This document shows positions 32,383 through 41,722 of a DNA stretch of 64,000 nucleotides, one piece after another. Source of the DNA: Thalassospira sp. HJ (GTDB lineage Bacteria > Pseudomonadota > Alphaproteobacteria > Rhodospirillales > Thalassospiraceae); contig NZ_JYII01000012.1 of NCBI RefSeq assembly GCF_000948415.1, positions 620,001 to 684,000 of the forward strand, in the 5' to 3' direction. A program made the position numbers and the translations under genes. Position 1 is the stretch's first letter. Each line of letters opens with the position of its first letter. The notes below the pieces were generated by a model. The model saw only the letters and a program-made list of their open reading frames with translations, had not been told where the DNA came from and searched no databases.

Positions 32383-34044
32383 TTATGGACAGGCGCTGCC
32401 GTCTACCGCGGTGCCGTCTACCGTGACTGAGCCAGTAACGGTGGGAAGGGTTCCGCCGCCGTCACCACATGGGTTGAGGTTATTGGTGGTGTTACCTGTC
32501 CCTGACAGGTTGTTTATGGTTGATGAATTGGCGAAGAACACAAATCGCTTGTTGAAGCCTGATCCGCTTACGGAAAGCTCGTTGTCATCAATGCTGATGT
32601 TGGAATTGTTGCCGATAATCGCCACGAACCGGGCACCATTTCCATCAGAGGTAACGGATGAAACATTATTCTTTATGGTCACATCCTGGCTGTCTCTGAT
32701 TATGATAGCGCCTGCGGTTGAGTTGTCGTTCTGCGTTGTCAGGTTGTTGTTCCGAATGGTAACATTCTGCTTTCCTTCGATGTGGACGATGTATGCTGAC
32801 CCGGTTGTGTTAACGTTCGCGGTCACACCAACCAGGCTGCTGTTGTCGGCCATGTTAAAGAAACGATTGCCACCACCGGCGCCGCCATTGCTGCCGCTGC
32901 CTGAGATTGATGCATCCGGAATGGTGACCGTAACCGACCGTCCTGTCGGGGTTTTGATGTCAAGTGCGCCACCCCCGACAATTGTTTGTCCGCTCTGAAC
33001 CGTCGTGACGGAATTGATTGCGGTGTAATTGCCGCTCAGGATCACGGTGGAATTGGCACCTGCATTGGCAATGTCAGTCGCAAAGTTCGCCGCCGATGTC
33101 GAGTTGCTGTTCAGAACTGTGATCGTTTCCCCGTCCGCAGTCTGGGTGATTTCACTTGCTTCTGAAAACTGTCCGGCCTGACTGACCACATCAATGTCGC
33201 GAATGATGGGGTCGGTCATGCGTCGTTCCATCGCGGTCAGGCGGGGTTTCGGGGTGTCGCCGAAGCCCTGCAACGGGATACGAAGGCGGAAGCTGGCAAA
33301 GCCCTGCGTGCCCCGTGGACTGTCATGTTGAATTTCTGCCCCGAGCGAGAAGCGTGACCCTTCCCACAAAAAGGGAACTTCATCAAAGGTCAGGTCCAGT
33401 CGCCCACGCGGACCCTGCACCGTATCAACACCGTCTTCCGTAAAGCGATAACCACCGGCATAGGCCCGGAGTTGCTGTCCGGCGTCAGCCTCAAATAACG
33501 GAATGCGCCAGCCAATTTCCCCGTCAAAGCCACGTAATGCGCGTTCTTCACCTTGATTGTACATCAAGGTGGTGCCACTCACATCGACAGTACTCAGACT
33601 GTCTTCCATGTATTGTGTGGTGCCAATCGGGACATAGGCATTGGCGCGAAAATCCCAATCAAGCGACAGGGCCTCTGCGCTGAAGGTCAATTGGTTGAAT
33701 TTGTTGCCATATGGGCTGTGGCGGCGGTCAAAGTAACCATAGCCACCAATGTTCCATCCCGAACCAAGCATCTGCCGGATGCCAAGACCGAAGTTCCCTT
33801 CGTGGCTGTTATTGTCATCCATCCGGGCGCGAAGGCTGGTGAAGGTCAGTGTGTCGTCATCCTGCCAAAGCGGAATGAACAGGTCCGTCTCGCCAAGGTT
33901 ACGATCCGTGCCACCTTTGCCTTCCAGATCAATATGGGAACCCCATTTCGGTCCCATAGGCGCCGTTTCGGCGTTACCAAGCGTGGAGGCAAGCAGGAAG
34001 GGGGCGCAAAGGGCGAAGGAGCGGATGGATCGGGTAATGTGCAT
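32383..34044 (-). CDS. Inverse autotransporter with beta-helix-like passenger
   Basis: A 553-residue outer-membrane protein. After a signal peptide (cleaved near ASTLGNAETA), residues 35-285 form an inverse autotransporter beta-domain of the intimin/invasin type (PF11924): LGETDLFIPLWQDDDTLTFTSLR, FGLGIRQMLGSGWNIGGYGYFDRR, and a final LRIPLQG. The remaining 260 residues repeat short Asn/Ser/Thr-rich strands with NATIRNNN-like rungs, as in a right-handed beta-helix. Two cysteines lie near the C-terminus, in NPCGDG and GSACP. There is no LysM module or Ig-like repeat. Surface adhesion is the expected role. Confidence 0.82.
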   Translation of the reverse strand: MHITRSIRSFALCAPFLLASTLGNAETAPMGPKWGSHIDLEGKGGTDRNLGETDLFIPLWQDDDTLTFTSLRARMDDNNSHEGNFGLGIRQMLGSGWNIGGYGYFDRRHSPYGNKFNQLTFSAEALSLDWDFRANAYVPIGTTQYMEDSLSTVDVSGTTLMYNQGEERALRGFDGEIGWRIPLFEADAGQQLRAYAGGYRFTEDGVDTVQGPRGRLDLTFDEVPFLWEGSRFSLGAEIQHDSPRGTQGFASFRLRIPLQGFGDTPKPRLTAMERRMTDPIIRDIDVVSQAGQFSEASEITQTADGETITVLNSNSTSAANFATDIANAGANSTVILSGNYTAINSVTTVQSGQTIVGGGALDIKTPTGRSVTVTIPDASISGSGSNGGAGGGNRFFNMADNSSLVGVTANVNTTGSAYIVHIEGKQNVTIRNNNLTTQNDNSTAGAIIIRDSQDVTIKNNVSSVTSDGNGARFVAIIGNNSNISIDDNELSVSGSGFNKRFVFFANSSTINNLSGTGNTTNNLNPCGDGGGTLPTVTGSVTVDGTAVDGSACP

Positions 34045-34399
34045 GTTTAACCTAGTCAGCAGGGCTCACATTGCGCCTGCGGGGCAGGCACATTGCCAAG
34101 ACATCAGAAGATTTTTGCTCGTGGGGAGTTTCGTGCCCCGCCGTTGCATGGCTTTTGCCATGTTGATTTTTATTGCACCGACCGTAGTGCCGCCTGCTCC
34201 TGGCAGCCACTTCTATTCTTTATCATTTTCCCAGAAGTTATCATTTTCCTGATCCCGGCAGGCTGACCGGACCGGGCAGGGAAAATGTATGGTCACAATG
34301 ATTTTCTTGCTGGTTGATCGAGCCGGGATATAGTCAAGGCAAGGTGCGAGACGTCATCAGTCAATGCGCACCGTTTGATCATTTGCAAAGGATGGCCCC
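34045..34399. other. Intergenic region between autotransporter and LysE-type exporter
   Basis: No gene-like frame. It contains the direct repeat TTATCATTTTCC twice near 34217-34251 and an AAAGGATGG ribosome site at its right end. Promoters of both divergent genes must lie here; I cannot place them with confidence. Confidence 0.5.
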
Positions 34400-35032
34400 A
34401 TGGATTGGTCGCAGGTTTTGAGTTTTGCGCTGGTTGCGTCGCTGCTTGTGATGTCGCCGGGACCCAATGGCGTGCTGGTCGCGAAAACCGTCCCGACATC
34501 CGGGCGCGCGGCCGGGATGGCCAATGTTGCCGGGTTTGTCAGTGCCTTTTACCTACACGGAACCTTGTCGATCCTAGGTATTTCGGTGATTCTGGTGCAG
34601 TCGGCACAGGCTTTCATGATCGTGAAGTTCCTTGGTGCGGCCTATCTCTGCTGGGTCGGGTTCAAGGCACTGCGTGATGCCTGGCGCGGGGTAAAAAACG
34701 TTGCCGAGGTCTCACCGGCAAAGCGCAAGCGCACGCTCACCAAGGCCTATGGCGAGGGGTTCTTGACCAACGCCCTGAACCCGAAGGTTTCGATTTTTTA
34801 TCTGGCAGCTTTCCCGCAATTCATTCCCGTGGGTGAGGGGGCGGTGACATCGGCCTTTATGCTGGTCTGCCTGCACGCGGCGATTAATGCGGTGTGGTTT
34901 GCCGCCATGATCATGTTGCTGGCGCGTCTCACGCGTTTTGCCGGCAGTAACCGTTTTCAGCGCGCGCTCAAGGCAACTACAGGGGCGGTGTTCATTGCCT
35001 TTGGCGTCAAGCTGGCAGCGCTTCGCCCGTAA
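34400..35032 (+). CDS. LysE/RhtB family exporter
   Basis: A 210-residue membrane protein with six hydrophobic helices. The family signature appears near the start as LLVMSPGPNGVLVAKT, followed by KFLGAAYLCWVGFKALRDAW and FLTNALNPKVSIFYLAAFPQFI. Such proteins export amino acids or homoserine lactones. A strong AAAGGATGG lies upstream of the ATG. It ends before a hairpin terminator and converges with the lactate permease unit. Confidence 0.9.
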   Translation: MDWSQVLSFALVASLLVMSPGPNGVLVAKTVPTSGRAAGMANVAGFVSAFYLHGTLSILGISVILVQSAQAFMIVKFLGAAYLCWVGFKALRDAWRGVKNVAEVSPAKRKRTLTKAYGEGFLTNALNPKVSIFYLAAFPQFIPVGEGAVTSAFMLVCLHAAINAVWFAAMIMLLARLTRFAGSNRFQRALKATTGAVFIAFGVKLAALRP

Positions 35033-35057
35033 CACTTTTTGATACGTTGTATAAAGT

Positions 35058-35088
35058 GCCCGTCGTCCATTTGGTCGGCGGGCCTTTT
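35058..35088 (+). terminator. Terminator of the LysE-type gene
   Basis: GCCCG pairs with CGGGC, extended by CG pairs inside, followed by CTTTTATTT. It overlaps the stop codon of the 52-residue gene on the other strand by two bases. Confidence 0.7.
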
Positions 35089-35245
35089 ATTTGCGCGCGA
35101 CGATCAGCGCCATGATGGCACAGAACAGGGCGAACAGAATATCGCTTGCGGCGATGTTGTCTGTCACCAGTGCTTCAAAGGCCGCGATCGGCAGGATGAT
35201 CGAGGTCAGGACGAGAAAGACCGGATTGAACAGTTTCTGTTTCAT
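35087..35245 (-). CDS. Small two-helix membrane protein coupled to lactate permease
   Basis: A 52-residue frame, MKQKLFNPVFLVLTSIILP at the start and AIMALIVARK at the end. Two hydrophobic stretches (about residues 8-24 and 32-49) flank a short polar turn, TDNIAASD. Its ATG lies one base after the permease stop (TAA-A-ATG), with GGGAG inside the last permease codons, so translation should be coupled. I do not recognise the family. A small accessory or stabilising subunit of the permease is a reasonable hypothesis. Confidence 0.7.
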   Translation of the reverse strand: MKQKLFNPVFLVLTSIILPIAAFEALVTDNIAASDILFALFCAIMALIVARK

Positions 35246-35246
35246 T

Positions 35247-36821
35247 TTATGCGCTCCCGTTCATCGTCGTGATCAGAAGAATGCCCAGCGCCATAAAGCC
35301 GCAAAGCGCGGTCAGGATAACGCCGGTTTTAAGAACAACCGACAAGACTGGTCCTTCCTTGCCAGACAGACCAACTGTCGAACAACCCACCAGGATTTTT
35401 GACGGGGCCAGCATACTGCCAAGCGAAGCCCCCGTTGCCTGTGCGGCCAGAACAAGGGCGGTTGAAAGACCGGAAAGCTCGGCGGTGTGGCGCTGGAACA
35501 TGCCAAAAACGACGTTGGAATTGTTCGTGCTGCCGGTCATGAAGGCACCAAGCGCGCCGATGGCCGGTGAAATCACCGGATAGGCGACGGCAAAGGCGCC
35601 GGAAAAGATCGCAGCACCGCCTTCGGCCAGGGCATAGGTCATGCCCGCATGATCCATGATGATGGCAAGCCCGATGACTGGCACCATGCCGATACTGGTT
35701 GGAAGGCCGCTTTTAAGCGTGCGTTGCCAGATGCGTTTACCAATCCCGTTGTCGTAATGCCGGCGGAGCTTGAAGAAGGTAAAGCTGATGGCAGCGGTAT
35801 AAAGCAACAGCGCACCCGGATGGCCAAAGATCGCGATGGCCTTGGCACTTTCGGCTTCGATCACCCAACCGGTTGCGGTGGCGGTTTCCGGGAAATCAAG
35901 CGTGAAGCGGATCTTGCCCAGAAGCATTTCGACAGCCGGGACAAAGGTCGCAAGTGTGACCAGAACGATGAAGACCAGATAGGGCGTTAGCGCCTCGATC
36001 AACGGCATATGGTGATGATCATCGGCAACCTGTTCGGCGACATCATCAGGATGGGGTTTCCAGAACCGTGTCACGATGATCGAGGTAACCAGCCCGGCAA
36101 TTCCGGCGGTCAGGCCGCCCAGCGTCCACACACCGTAATTGGCCATGAAATACTGCACGACACCCATAACGCCGGAAATCAGGACCAGCGGCACAATGCG
36201 GCGGCGAATGGTGCGGAACCCGCCATCCAGCCAAAGCACAGCCGCCCCACACATAAAGCCCGACAGGCCCAGAAGGATCGCGGAATAATGGGTCAGTTCC
36301 GTGCCCGGAATGCCGGTCACACCAATCAGCGCTTCGAACGAGGTCGCCATATTGCCAAACAGTACCGACCAGCTATGACCGATCATCGGGGCGGCAACGG
36401 CCAGAACTGGCGAGAACCCCATGCCCAGCAGAAGCGGCGCGACCACGGCAATCGGAACGCCAAAGCCCGCAACGCCTTGCAGGAAGCTGGCAAAGACGTA
36501 GCCCAATATCAGAAGTTGTAGCGGGCGATCATCGGTCAGCGATCGAATGGCGCGCCCGATGGTTTTGATTGCGCCGGCTTCTTCGGCCGCGAAATAAAGG
36601 ATCAGGGCGGCCCAGACGATATACAGGATATAAAGGGCCAGCATCACGCCCTTGGCCTGGGCGATGATCAGCATGTCGGTCGGTGCGCCAAAGAAGAAGA
36701 CAGCAAGGATGACCGTGACGAACCATGCGGCGGCACCGGCGCGCGCAGCACCCCAGTTGGCCTTTATCATCAGAAACAGAATGGTCGCGATTGGCAGGGC
36801 TGCCAGCAGGAAGTCGGTCAT
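35247..36821 (-). CDS. L-lactate permease family (LctP) transporter
   Basis: A 524-residue permease with at least twelve hydrophobic helices. Conserved family stretches include LQGVAGFGVPIAVVAPLLLGMGF, APMIGHSWSVLFGNMATSF and FMTGSTNNSNVVFGMFQ. These match the LldP/GlcA group (PF02652), which imports lactate or glycolate with protons. A cytoplasmic loop near residue 255-270 is rich in His and Asp (DDHHHMP). The substrate may be another hydroxy acid. The gene is the first of a two-gene unit with the 52-residue membrane protein. Confidence 0.9.
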   Translation of the reverse strand: MTDFLLAALPIATILFLMIKANWGAARAGAAAWFVTVILAVFFFGAPTDMLIIAQAKGVMLALYILYIVWAALILYFAAEEAGAIKTIGRAIRSLTDDRPLQLLILGYVFASFLQGVAGFGVPIAVVAPLLLGMGFSPVLAVAAPMIGHSWSVLFGNMATSFEALIGVTGIPGTELTHYSAILLGLSGFMCGAAVLWLDGGFRTIRRRIVPLVLISGVMGVVQYFMANYGVWTLGGLTAGIAGLVTSIIVTRFWKPHPDDVAEQVADDHHHMPLIEALTPYLVFIVLVTLATFVPAVEMLLGKIRFTLDFPETATATGWVIEAESAKAIAIFGHPGALLLYTAAISFTFFKLRRHYDNGIGKRIWQRTLKSGLPTSIGMVPVIGLAIIMDHAGMTYALAEGGAAIFSGAFAVAYPVISPAIGALGAFMTGSTNNSNVVFGMFQRHTAELSGLSTALVLAAQATGASLGSMLAPSKILVGCSTVGLSGKEGPVLSVVLKTGVILTALCGFMALGILLITTMNGSA

Positions 36822-36944
36822 GAAGGGCGCACCATAACCTTTTGAAACGTGGGGCTATCGTTGAAGGATTCAACGGGAGGCGCATATTGTCCGACCAATG
36901 ATGCAAGCGCAAGTGGTGTGTTCTGGTATTTCGTATGATGAAAT

Positions 36945-36979
36945 GCAAATGCCGGGCTCCATGTGAGTCCGGCATTTGC
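36945..36979 (-). terminator. Hairpin downstream of monooxygenase gene
   Basis: GCAAATGCCGG and CCGGCATTTGC form a perfect 11-bp stem with a 13-nt loop. On the minus strand only a weak T-rich stretch follows (ATTTCATC), so this may be a weak terminator or an mRNA-stabilising end. Confidence 0.5.
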
Positions 36980-37003
36980 GGAAAACGTATGGTCTGTCGG
37001 CCT

Positions 37004-38023
37004 TTAGGCGCAGTCTTTATTGTCAGACTTTTCGTTCATCTCTGCAAACAGGTCTGCGGCAATTTCAAAAGATTTCAGACGTGCGGTCTGATCATAGATG
37101 TTGGCAGTCACCATGATTTCATCAGCGCTGGTCATATAGGCAAACTCACGCAGCTTCTTGCGCACCGTGTCACGGCCCCCGATTGCGGCATAGCGCATGG
37201 CGTGATCGACGCCGGCCTTTTCAACGCGGTTCCAGATCTCGTTCATGTCCTTGACCGGTTTGGGCAACTGTCCGGGTGTTCCGCGCCGCAGATTAAGGAA
37301 TTGCTGCTGCATCGAGGTTGCGAGATATTCGCCTTCCTCGTCGGTATCTGCTGCAAAGAAGCCCATGGCGGCAATCGCATAGGGTTTATCAATCTGTTGG
37401 CTTGGCTCAAACCGGTTGCGATAAAGGGTCAGCGCATCCATCAGCATGTCAGGCGCAAAGTGCGAGGCAAAGGCAAAGGGCAGGCCAAGGCGTGCCGCCA
37501 GTTCCGCAGAAAACAGGCTGCTGCCAAGAAGCCACATCGGAACCTGTGATCCATAACCCGGCACGGCCCGGATCGGTGGGTTGCCTTCCAGCGGGGCAAG
37601 GAATGCCTGAACCTGCAAGACATCCTGAATAAAGCGTTCTTCCGAGCCATGCATGTCGCGACGCAGGGCGGCAGCGGTGCGTTGATCCGTGCCCGGCGCG
37701 CGGCCGATGCCCAGATCAATACGGCCAGGATGAAGAGCATCAAGGGTGCCGAACTGTTCGGCGATCACAAGCGGCGCATGGTTGGGCAGCATCACACCAC
37801 CCGAACCGACCCGGATGGTTTTGGTGCCGGCTGCCACGTGGGCCATGACGACAGAGGTCGCAGCACTCGCGATGCCAGGCATATTGTGATGTTCGGCCAG
37901 CCAGTAGCGATGATAGCCAAGCTTTTCGGCGTGTTGGGCGAGGGCAAGTGTATTGCGAAGCGCATCAGAGGGATGTTCGCCCGCATTCACCGGGCAAAGA
38001 TCAAGAAGGGAATATCTTAGCAT
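37004..38023 (-). CDS. LLM-class flavin-dependent oxidoreductase
   Basis: A 339-residue luciferase-like monooxygenase. The N-terminus, [52 protein letters not shown] read as a pattern, is typical of the single-subunit MsnO8/YhbW group. [41 protein letters not shown] residues shape the flavin site. FMNH2-dependent oxidation of an unknown substrate is expected. It faces the LysR gene downstream of that gene's stop on the same strand, 128 bp apart. Confidence 0.88.
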   Translation of the reverse strand: MLRYSLLDLCPVNAGEHPSDALRNTLALAQHAEKLGYHRYWLAEHHNMPGIASAATSVVMAHVAAGTKTIRVGSGGVMLPNHAPLVIAEQFGTLDALHPGRIDLGIGRAPGTDQRTAAALRRDMHGSEERFIQDVLQVQAFLAPLEGNPPIRAVPGYGSQVPMWLLGSSLFSAELAARLGLPFAFASHFAPDMLMDALTLYRNRFEPSQQIDKPYAIAAMGFFAADTDEEGEYLATSMQQQFLNLRRGTPGQLPKPVKDMNEIWNRVEKAGVDHAMRYAAIGGRDTVRKKLREFAYMTSADEIMVTANIYDQTARLKSFEIAADLFAEMNEKSDNKDCA

Positions 38024-38151
38024 AGCCAGACTTTCTGTTTGGCACGGTCATCGCAGATATGGTTTTTGCGGCGCGCCTGATTTCACGGTTGGCATTAATC
38101 TAGCGCGAATTTTCCCCCATGCCAGCCCCGAAGGCAGATTGCTTTGCCGGG

Positions 38152-39042
38152 TCAGCCTTGGTGGGCGCTCAGAGTGCGGCTGACGAAATTACGCAGTGCG
38201 GTCGAAATATCATTGCTGCGATAGGCAAGCGAGAGCTGCGCGATTGGCACGTCGCCCTCGATCTCGCGATAGGCAACGCCCTTGGCCTGCAACTGCGTCA
38301 TCGGTTTGGGAACGAGTGAAAAGCCAAGTTCGGCGGCAACGAAATTGATCACTGATCCCAGCTGCGGGGCGATCTGACCCATTTGGGGTTCAAATCCGGC
38401 GTCACGACAGGCAGTGACGACCTTGTCGTAATGGGTCGGGCCGACAGCGCGCGGGGTCAGGATAAGGGCCTCGTCACAAAGCTCGGAAAGGGCGACCTTT
38501 TCTCGCTGCGCAGCCGGATGTCCGGACGGCAGGACAAGCACCATAGGTTCGCTTGAAATCACATGCAGGCGAATGCCATCACCGGCAATCGCGTCCTGAC
38601 GCAGAAAGACCGCATCAAGGCGTTCATCATTAAGGCCAGCGACCAACTGGGCAGAGTTGGCTTCTTCAAGGGTCATCTCAACGCCGGGATAGCTTCGTCT
38701 GAAATCGCGAAAGACGCGCGGGACAGAGGGGCTGAAAGCAGCAGATGCGGTAAACCCGACCCGTATGGATCCAACTTCGCCGCGCCCGGCCCGTTGGGCG
38801 GCGCGAATGGCGCGCTCTGCGAGATCAGGGAATTGGGCGACGACCTCAAGAAATGCCGTTCCGGCCTCGGTCAGTTCGGCCCCATGCGGCACTCGGTGGA
38901 AAAGGGCGGTGCCGATTTCATGTTCGAGATCGCGGATTTGCTGACTAAGCGGCGGTTGCCCGATGCCAATGCGCGCAGCCGCGCGGGTAAAGTTGCCCTC
39001 ACGGGCGACGGCCAGAAAGTAGCGGATATGGCGCAGTTCCAT
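38152..39042 (-). CDS. LysR family transcriptional regulator
   Basis: A 296-residue LysR regulator. The helix-turn-helix is at residues 1-60 (FLAVAREGNFTRAAARIGIGQPPLSQQIRDLE), and the effector domain follows from about 90. It is divergent from an MFS exporter gene with about 110 bp between, the usual setting for a LysR activator of a transport gene. I start at the ATG at 39042 (MELRHIRYF); a TTG five codons upstream is also open. Possible binding palindromes lie at 39047-39065 and 39078-39090. Confidence 0.9.
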   Translation of the reverse strand: MELRHIRYFLAVAREGNFTRAAARIGIGQPPLSQQIRDLEHEIGTALFHRVPHGAELTEAGTAFLEVVAQFPDLAERAIRAAQRAGRGEVGSIRVGFTASAAFSPSVPRVFRDFRRSYPGVEMTLEEANSAQLVAGLNDERLDAVFLRQDAIAGDGIRLHVISSEPMVLVLPSGHPAAQREKVALSELCDEALILTPRAVGPTHYDKVVTACRDAGFEPQMGQIAPQLGSVINFVAAELGFSLVPKPMTQLQAKGVAYREIEGDVPIAQLSLAYRSNDISTALRNFVSRTLSAHQG

Positions 39043-39046
39043 TTTT

Positions 39047-39090
39047 GATATATCCAAAACATATCACAAAAGACACTTCCATATATTGGA
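39047..39090. promoter_or_regulatory. Possible LysR operator region
   Basis: GATAT-N9-ATATC at 39047-39065 fits the T-N11-A rule for LysR sites. A second imperfect palindrome, TCCATATATTGGA, lies at 39078-39090. Both lie between the divergent regulator and exporter starts. Confidence 0.4.
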
Positions 39091-39153
39091 CGGATGGGGA
39101 GGAGAGTGCAATCATAAGCGTCACCTTTTGATTTGCTCCAAATGAGGTCGCAA

Positions 39154-40521
39154 ATGGCTGTTTCTCGGGAAAATGCCCCGGAAGCACATTCCGCAGTTTC
39201 TGAAAGTGCTGCTGATACGGCGATATCTGATGCGTCGCATGATATTCGTTCGCTCAGCCCGCTCGCGTCCACCAACGTCGCCGAAACCGATGATCCCGTG
39301 GGGATTATGCCGGGATCGGGTGCGTTTCGCCGTATCAGCATTGCACTGTTTCTGGCAGGCTACGCGACCTTTTCGCTGATTTACTGCGTGCAGCCGCTTT
39401 TGCCGGAGCTCTCCGGGCATTTCATGGTCGGGCCTGCGGAAAGCTCGCTTGCGCTGTCTCTGACGACCGGATTTCTTGCCTTTGCCATTTTGCTGGCCGG
39501 TGCAGTATCCGAGGCCGTCGGGCGCAAGCAATTGATGCTGATTTCCATTTGTGTCGCGTCGGTTCTGAACCTGATTGCACCGTTTCTGTCTGACTGGCAT
39601 GCGTTCCTTGTGGTGCGCGCGCTTGAAGGCTTGATGTTGGGCGGGGTTCCGGCGGTTGCCATGGCTTATCTGGCTGAGGAAATAGATCCCAAAGGCCTTG
39701 GCATGGCGATGGGGATTTATATCAGCGGCACGGCAATCGGTGGCCTGAGTGGCCGTGTTGTGATCGGTTTCCTGACTGATCTGTTTGGCTGGCATGTTGC
39801 GCTTGGTGCGATGGGGGCGCTTGGTCTTATCGCGGCCCTTGGATTTGCCATCCTGTTGCCGGCATCACGGAACTTTGTGCGCCGACCGGGTTTTCAGGTG
39901 GGCTATCACGTGCGTGCCTGGGGTGGGCATTTGAAACATGTCGGTTTGCCGTTCGTGTTCCTGATCGGTGCCTTTGCCATGGGCTGTTTTGTCACCGTGT
40001 TTAACTATGTCGGCTTCAGGCTTTCGGATGCGCCCTATAGCCTTAGTCAGAGCCAGATCGGTCTGATCTTTGTTGTCTATCTGTGTGGCTCAGTAACCTC
40101 ATCCGTTGCCGGTGCGATGTCAGACAAGATCGGCCGTGGTCCGGTGCTGGTTGCGGGCTTGATTCTGGCCGCTGTTGGTGTCGGCTTGACGGTGGCAGAT
40201 AGTCTTTCAGTGATTATTGGCGGGATCGTGATCCTGACCAGCGGGTTCTTTGTTGCCCATTCGATTGCCAGTGGCTGGGTCGGGCGGCTCGCCGAAACGG
40301 CCAAGGGGCACGCATCGTCGCTTTATCTTCTGGCTTATTATCTGGGTTCAAGCATCATGGGATCGGTCGGTGGCTGGTTCTGGGATCAAGGCGGCTGGAA
40401 TGCGGTGGCGGGCTTTGCCGGGGTGCTGTTGCTTTGCGGGCTTTTGTGCGGGCTTTACCTTTGGGCGCGCGCGGCACAGGCGGCCCGCCAATCAGAAATG
40501 CAAGTCGCTCGAACGGCCTGA
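39154..40521 (+). CDS. MFS transporter (YnfM-like)
   Basis: A 455-residue major facilitator with a polar N-terminal tail of about 55 residues, then twelve helices. Family marks are YATFSLIYCVQPLLPELS in the first helix, the loop motif GAVSEAVGRKQLM and a second-half GAMSDKIGRGPVL. This resembles YnfM-type drug or metabolite exporters. The ATG at 39154 has GAGG seven bases upstream; two earlier starts (39133 TTG and 39142 ATG) lack such a site. The adjacent divergent LysR gene probably controls it. Confidence 0.88.
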   Translation: MAVSRENAPEAHSAVSESAADTAISDASHDIRSLSPLASTNVAETDDPVGIMPGSGAFRRISIALFLAGYATFSLIYCVQPLLPELSGHFMVGPAESSLALSLTTGFLAFAILLAGAVSEAVGRKQLMLISICVASVLNLIAPFLSDWHAFLVVRALEGLMLGGVPAVAMAYLAEEIDPKGLGMAMGIYISGTAIGGLSGRVVIGFLTDLFGWHVALGAMGALGLIAALGFAILLPASRNFVRRPGFQVGYHVRAWGGHLKHVGLPFVFLIGAFAMGCFVTVFNYVGFRLSDAPYSLSQSQIGLIFVVYLCGSVTSSVAGAMSDKIGRGPVLVAGLILAAVGVGLTVADSLSVIIGGIVILTSGFFVAHSIASGWVGRLAETAKGHASSLYLLAYYLGSSIMGSVGGWFWDQGGWNAVAGFAGVLLLCGLLCGLYLWARAAQAARQSEMQVARTA

Positions 40522-40528
40522 TCAAAAC

Positions 40529-40560
40529 AAAACCCCCGCCACATTGGACGGGGGTTTTAT
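40529..40560. terminator. Bidirectional terminator
   Basis: AAAACCCCCG and CGGGGGTTTT form a 10-bp stem around CCACATTGGA between convergent MFS and cysK genes. Confidence 0.93.
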
Positions 40561-40585
40561 CTTTTGGAACGGCTTTGGACCGGGC

Positions 40586-41584
40586 TTAGAGCCAATCAGG
40601 GCTCGGCAGGCCTTTTTCCTTAAGGAACGTCGGGTTCCAGAGCTTGCTCTGATAGCGGGTGCCAAGATCACAGAGAATGGTGACGATGGTTTTGCCCGGA
40701 CCCAGTTCACGGGCAAGACGCACCGCACCGGCAACGTTAATACCCGTCGAGCCACCCATGCACAGGCCTTCTTCCTTGAGCAGGTCAAAGACGATCGGCA
40801 GCATTTCTTCGTCCGAGATCTGGAACGGGTGGTCGATTTCGATGCCTTCGAGGTTGGCGGTAATGCGACCCTGACCAATGCCCTCGGAGATCGAGCTGCC
40901 TTCGGATTTCAGTTCACCGAACTTGTAGTGGCTGTAAAGCGCGGCCCCCATCGGATCGGCAAGACCGATCTGGATGTTTTTGTTCCGCTCCTTAAGGCCC
41001 ATGGAAACACCGGCCAGTGTGCCGCCGGTGCCGACCGCACAGATAAAGCCATCAACCTTGCCGTCGGTCTGCTCCCAGATTTCCGGGGCGGTGGTGTCGA
41101 TGTGACCCTGACGGTTGGCAACGTTGTCGAACTGGTTGGCCCAGATCGCACCATTGGGTTCGGACTGTGCAAGTTCTTCGGCCAGACGGCGGGATACATG
41201 CACATAGTTGTTCTGATCACGATAGGGGACGGCAGGTACTTCGCGCAGATCAGCGCCCAGAAGACGCAGCAGGTCTTTCTTTTCCTGACTTTGGGTTTCG
41301 GGGATGACGATCACGGTGCGATAGCCAAGCGCGTTGCCAACGGTGGCAAGGCCAATGCCTGTATTGCCAGCGGTACCTTCGACAATAACGCCGCCTGGTT
41401 TCAGAAGGCCGCGCGCCTCGGCATCGCGAATGATGGCAAGTGCAGCACGGTCCTTGACCGACCCGCCCGGGTTTGCGTATTCCGCCTTGCCAAGAATGGT
41501 GCAGCCCGTCAGCTCGGAAACCTTTTTAAGCTTCACAAGCGGGGTGCGGCCAATGGCTTCGATGGTGCCATTGCGAATGTCCAT
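40586..41584 (-). CDS. cysK: Cysteine synthase A
   Basis: A 332-residue fold-type II PLP enzyme. The cofactor lysine is in ANPGGSVKDRAAL, the substrate-binding loop is GTAGNTGIGLA, and the phosphate loop is AVGTGGTLAGVS. It makes cysteine from O-acetylserine and sulfide. The longer GADLREVPAVPYRDQNNYVH segment marks the alphaproteobacterial/fungal-like branch. The ATG at 41584 has GGAG upstream; the frame runs on to 41647. It probably works with the sulfur enzymes elsewhere in the window. Confidence 0.9.
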   Translation of the reverse strand: MDIRNGTIEAIGRTPLVKLKKVSELTGCTILGKAEYANPGGSVKDRAALAIIRDAEARGLLKPGGVIVEGTAGNTGIGLATVGNALGYRTVIVIPETQSQEKKDLLRLLGADLREVPAVPYRDQNNYVHVSRRLAEELAQSEPNGAIWANQFDNVANRQGHIDTTAPEIWEQTDGKVDGFICAVGTGGTLAGVSMGLKERNKNIQIGLADPMGAALYSHYKFGELKSEGSSISEGIGQGRITANLEGIEIDHPFQISDEEMLPIVFDLLKEEGLCMGGSTGINVAGAVRLARELGPGKTIVTILCDLGTRYQSKLWNPTFLKEKGLPSPDWL

Positions 41585-41722
41585 GACAGACTCCAAACAT
41601 GGTAGTTTCAAATGTGTTTGATAGTTGATTGGTCTTTTTGCACACAAAAGTCAAGGCAGTTTAAAAAATAGCACGGAAAGTTTGTGTGATTATTGTTTTT
41701 CCCGTCAATTGCGGTGAGCTGT

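Noticed and set aside
40250..41605. A 451-codon plus-strand frame over cysK
   Set aside because: It is antisense to cysK, whose PLP motifs are clear, and overlaps the end of the MFS gene and the terminator.
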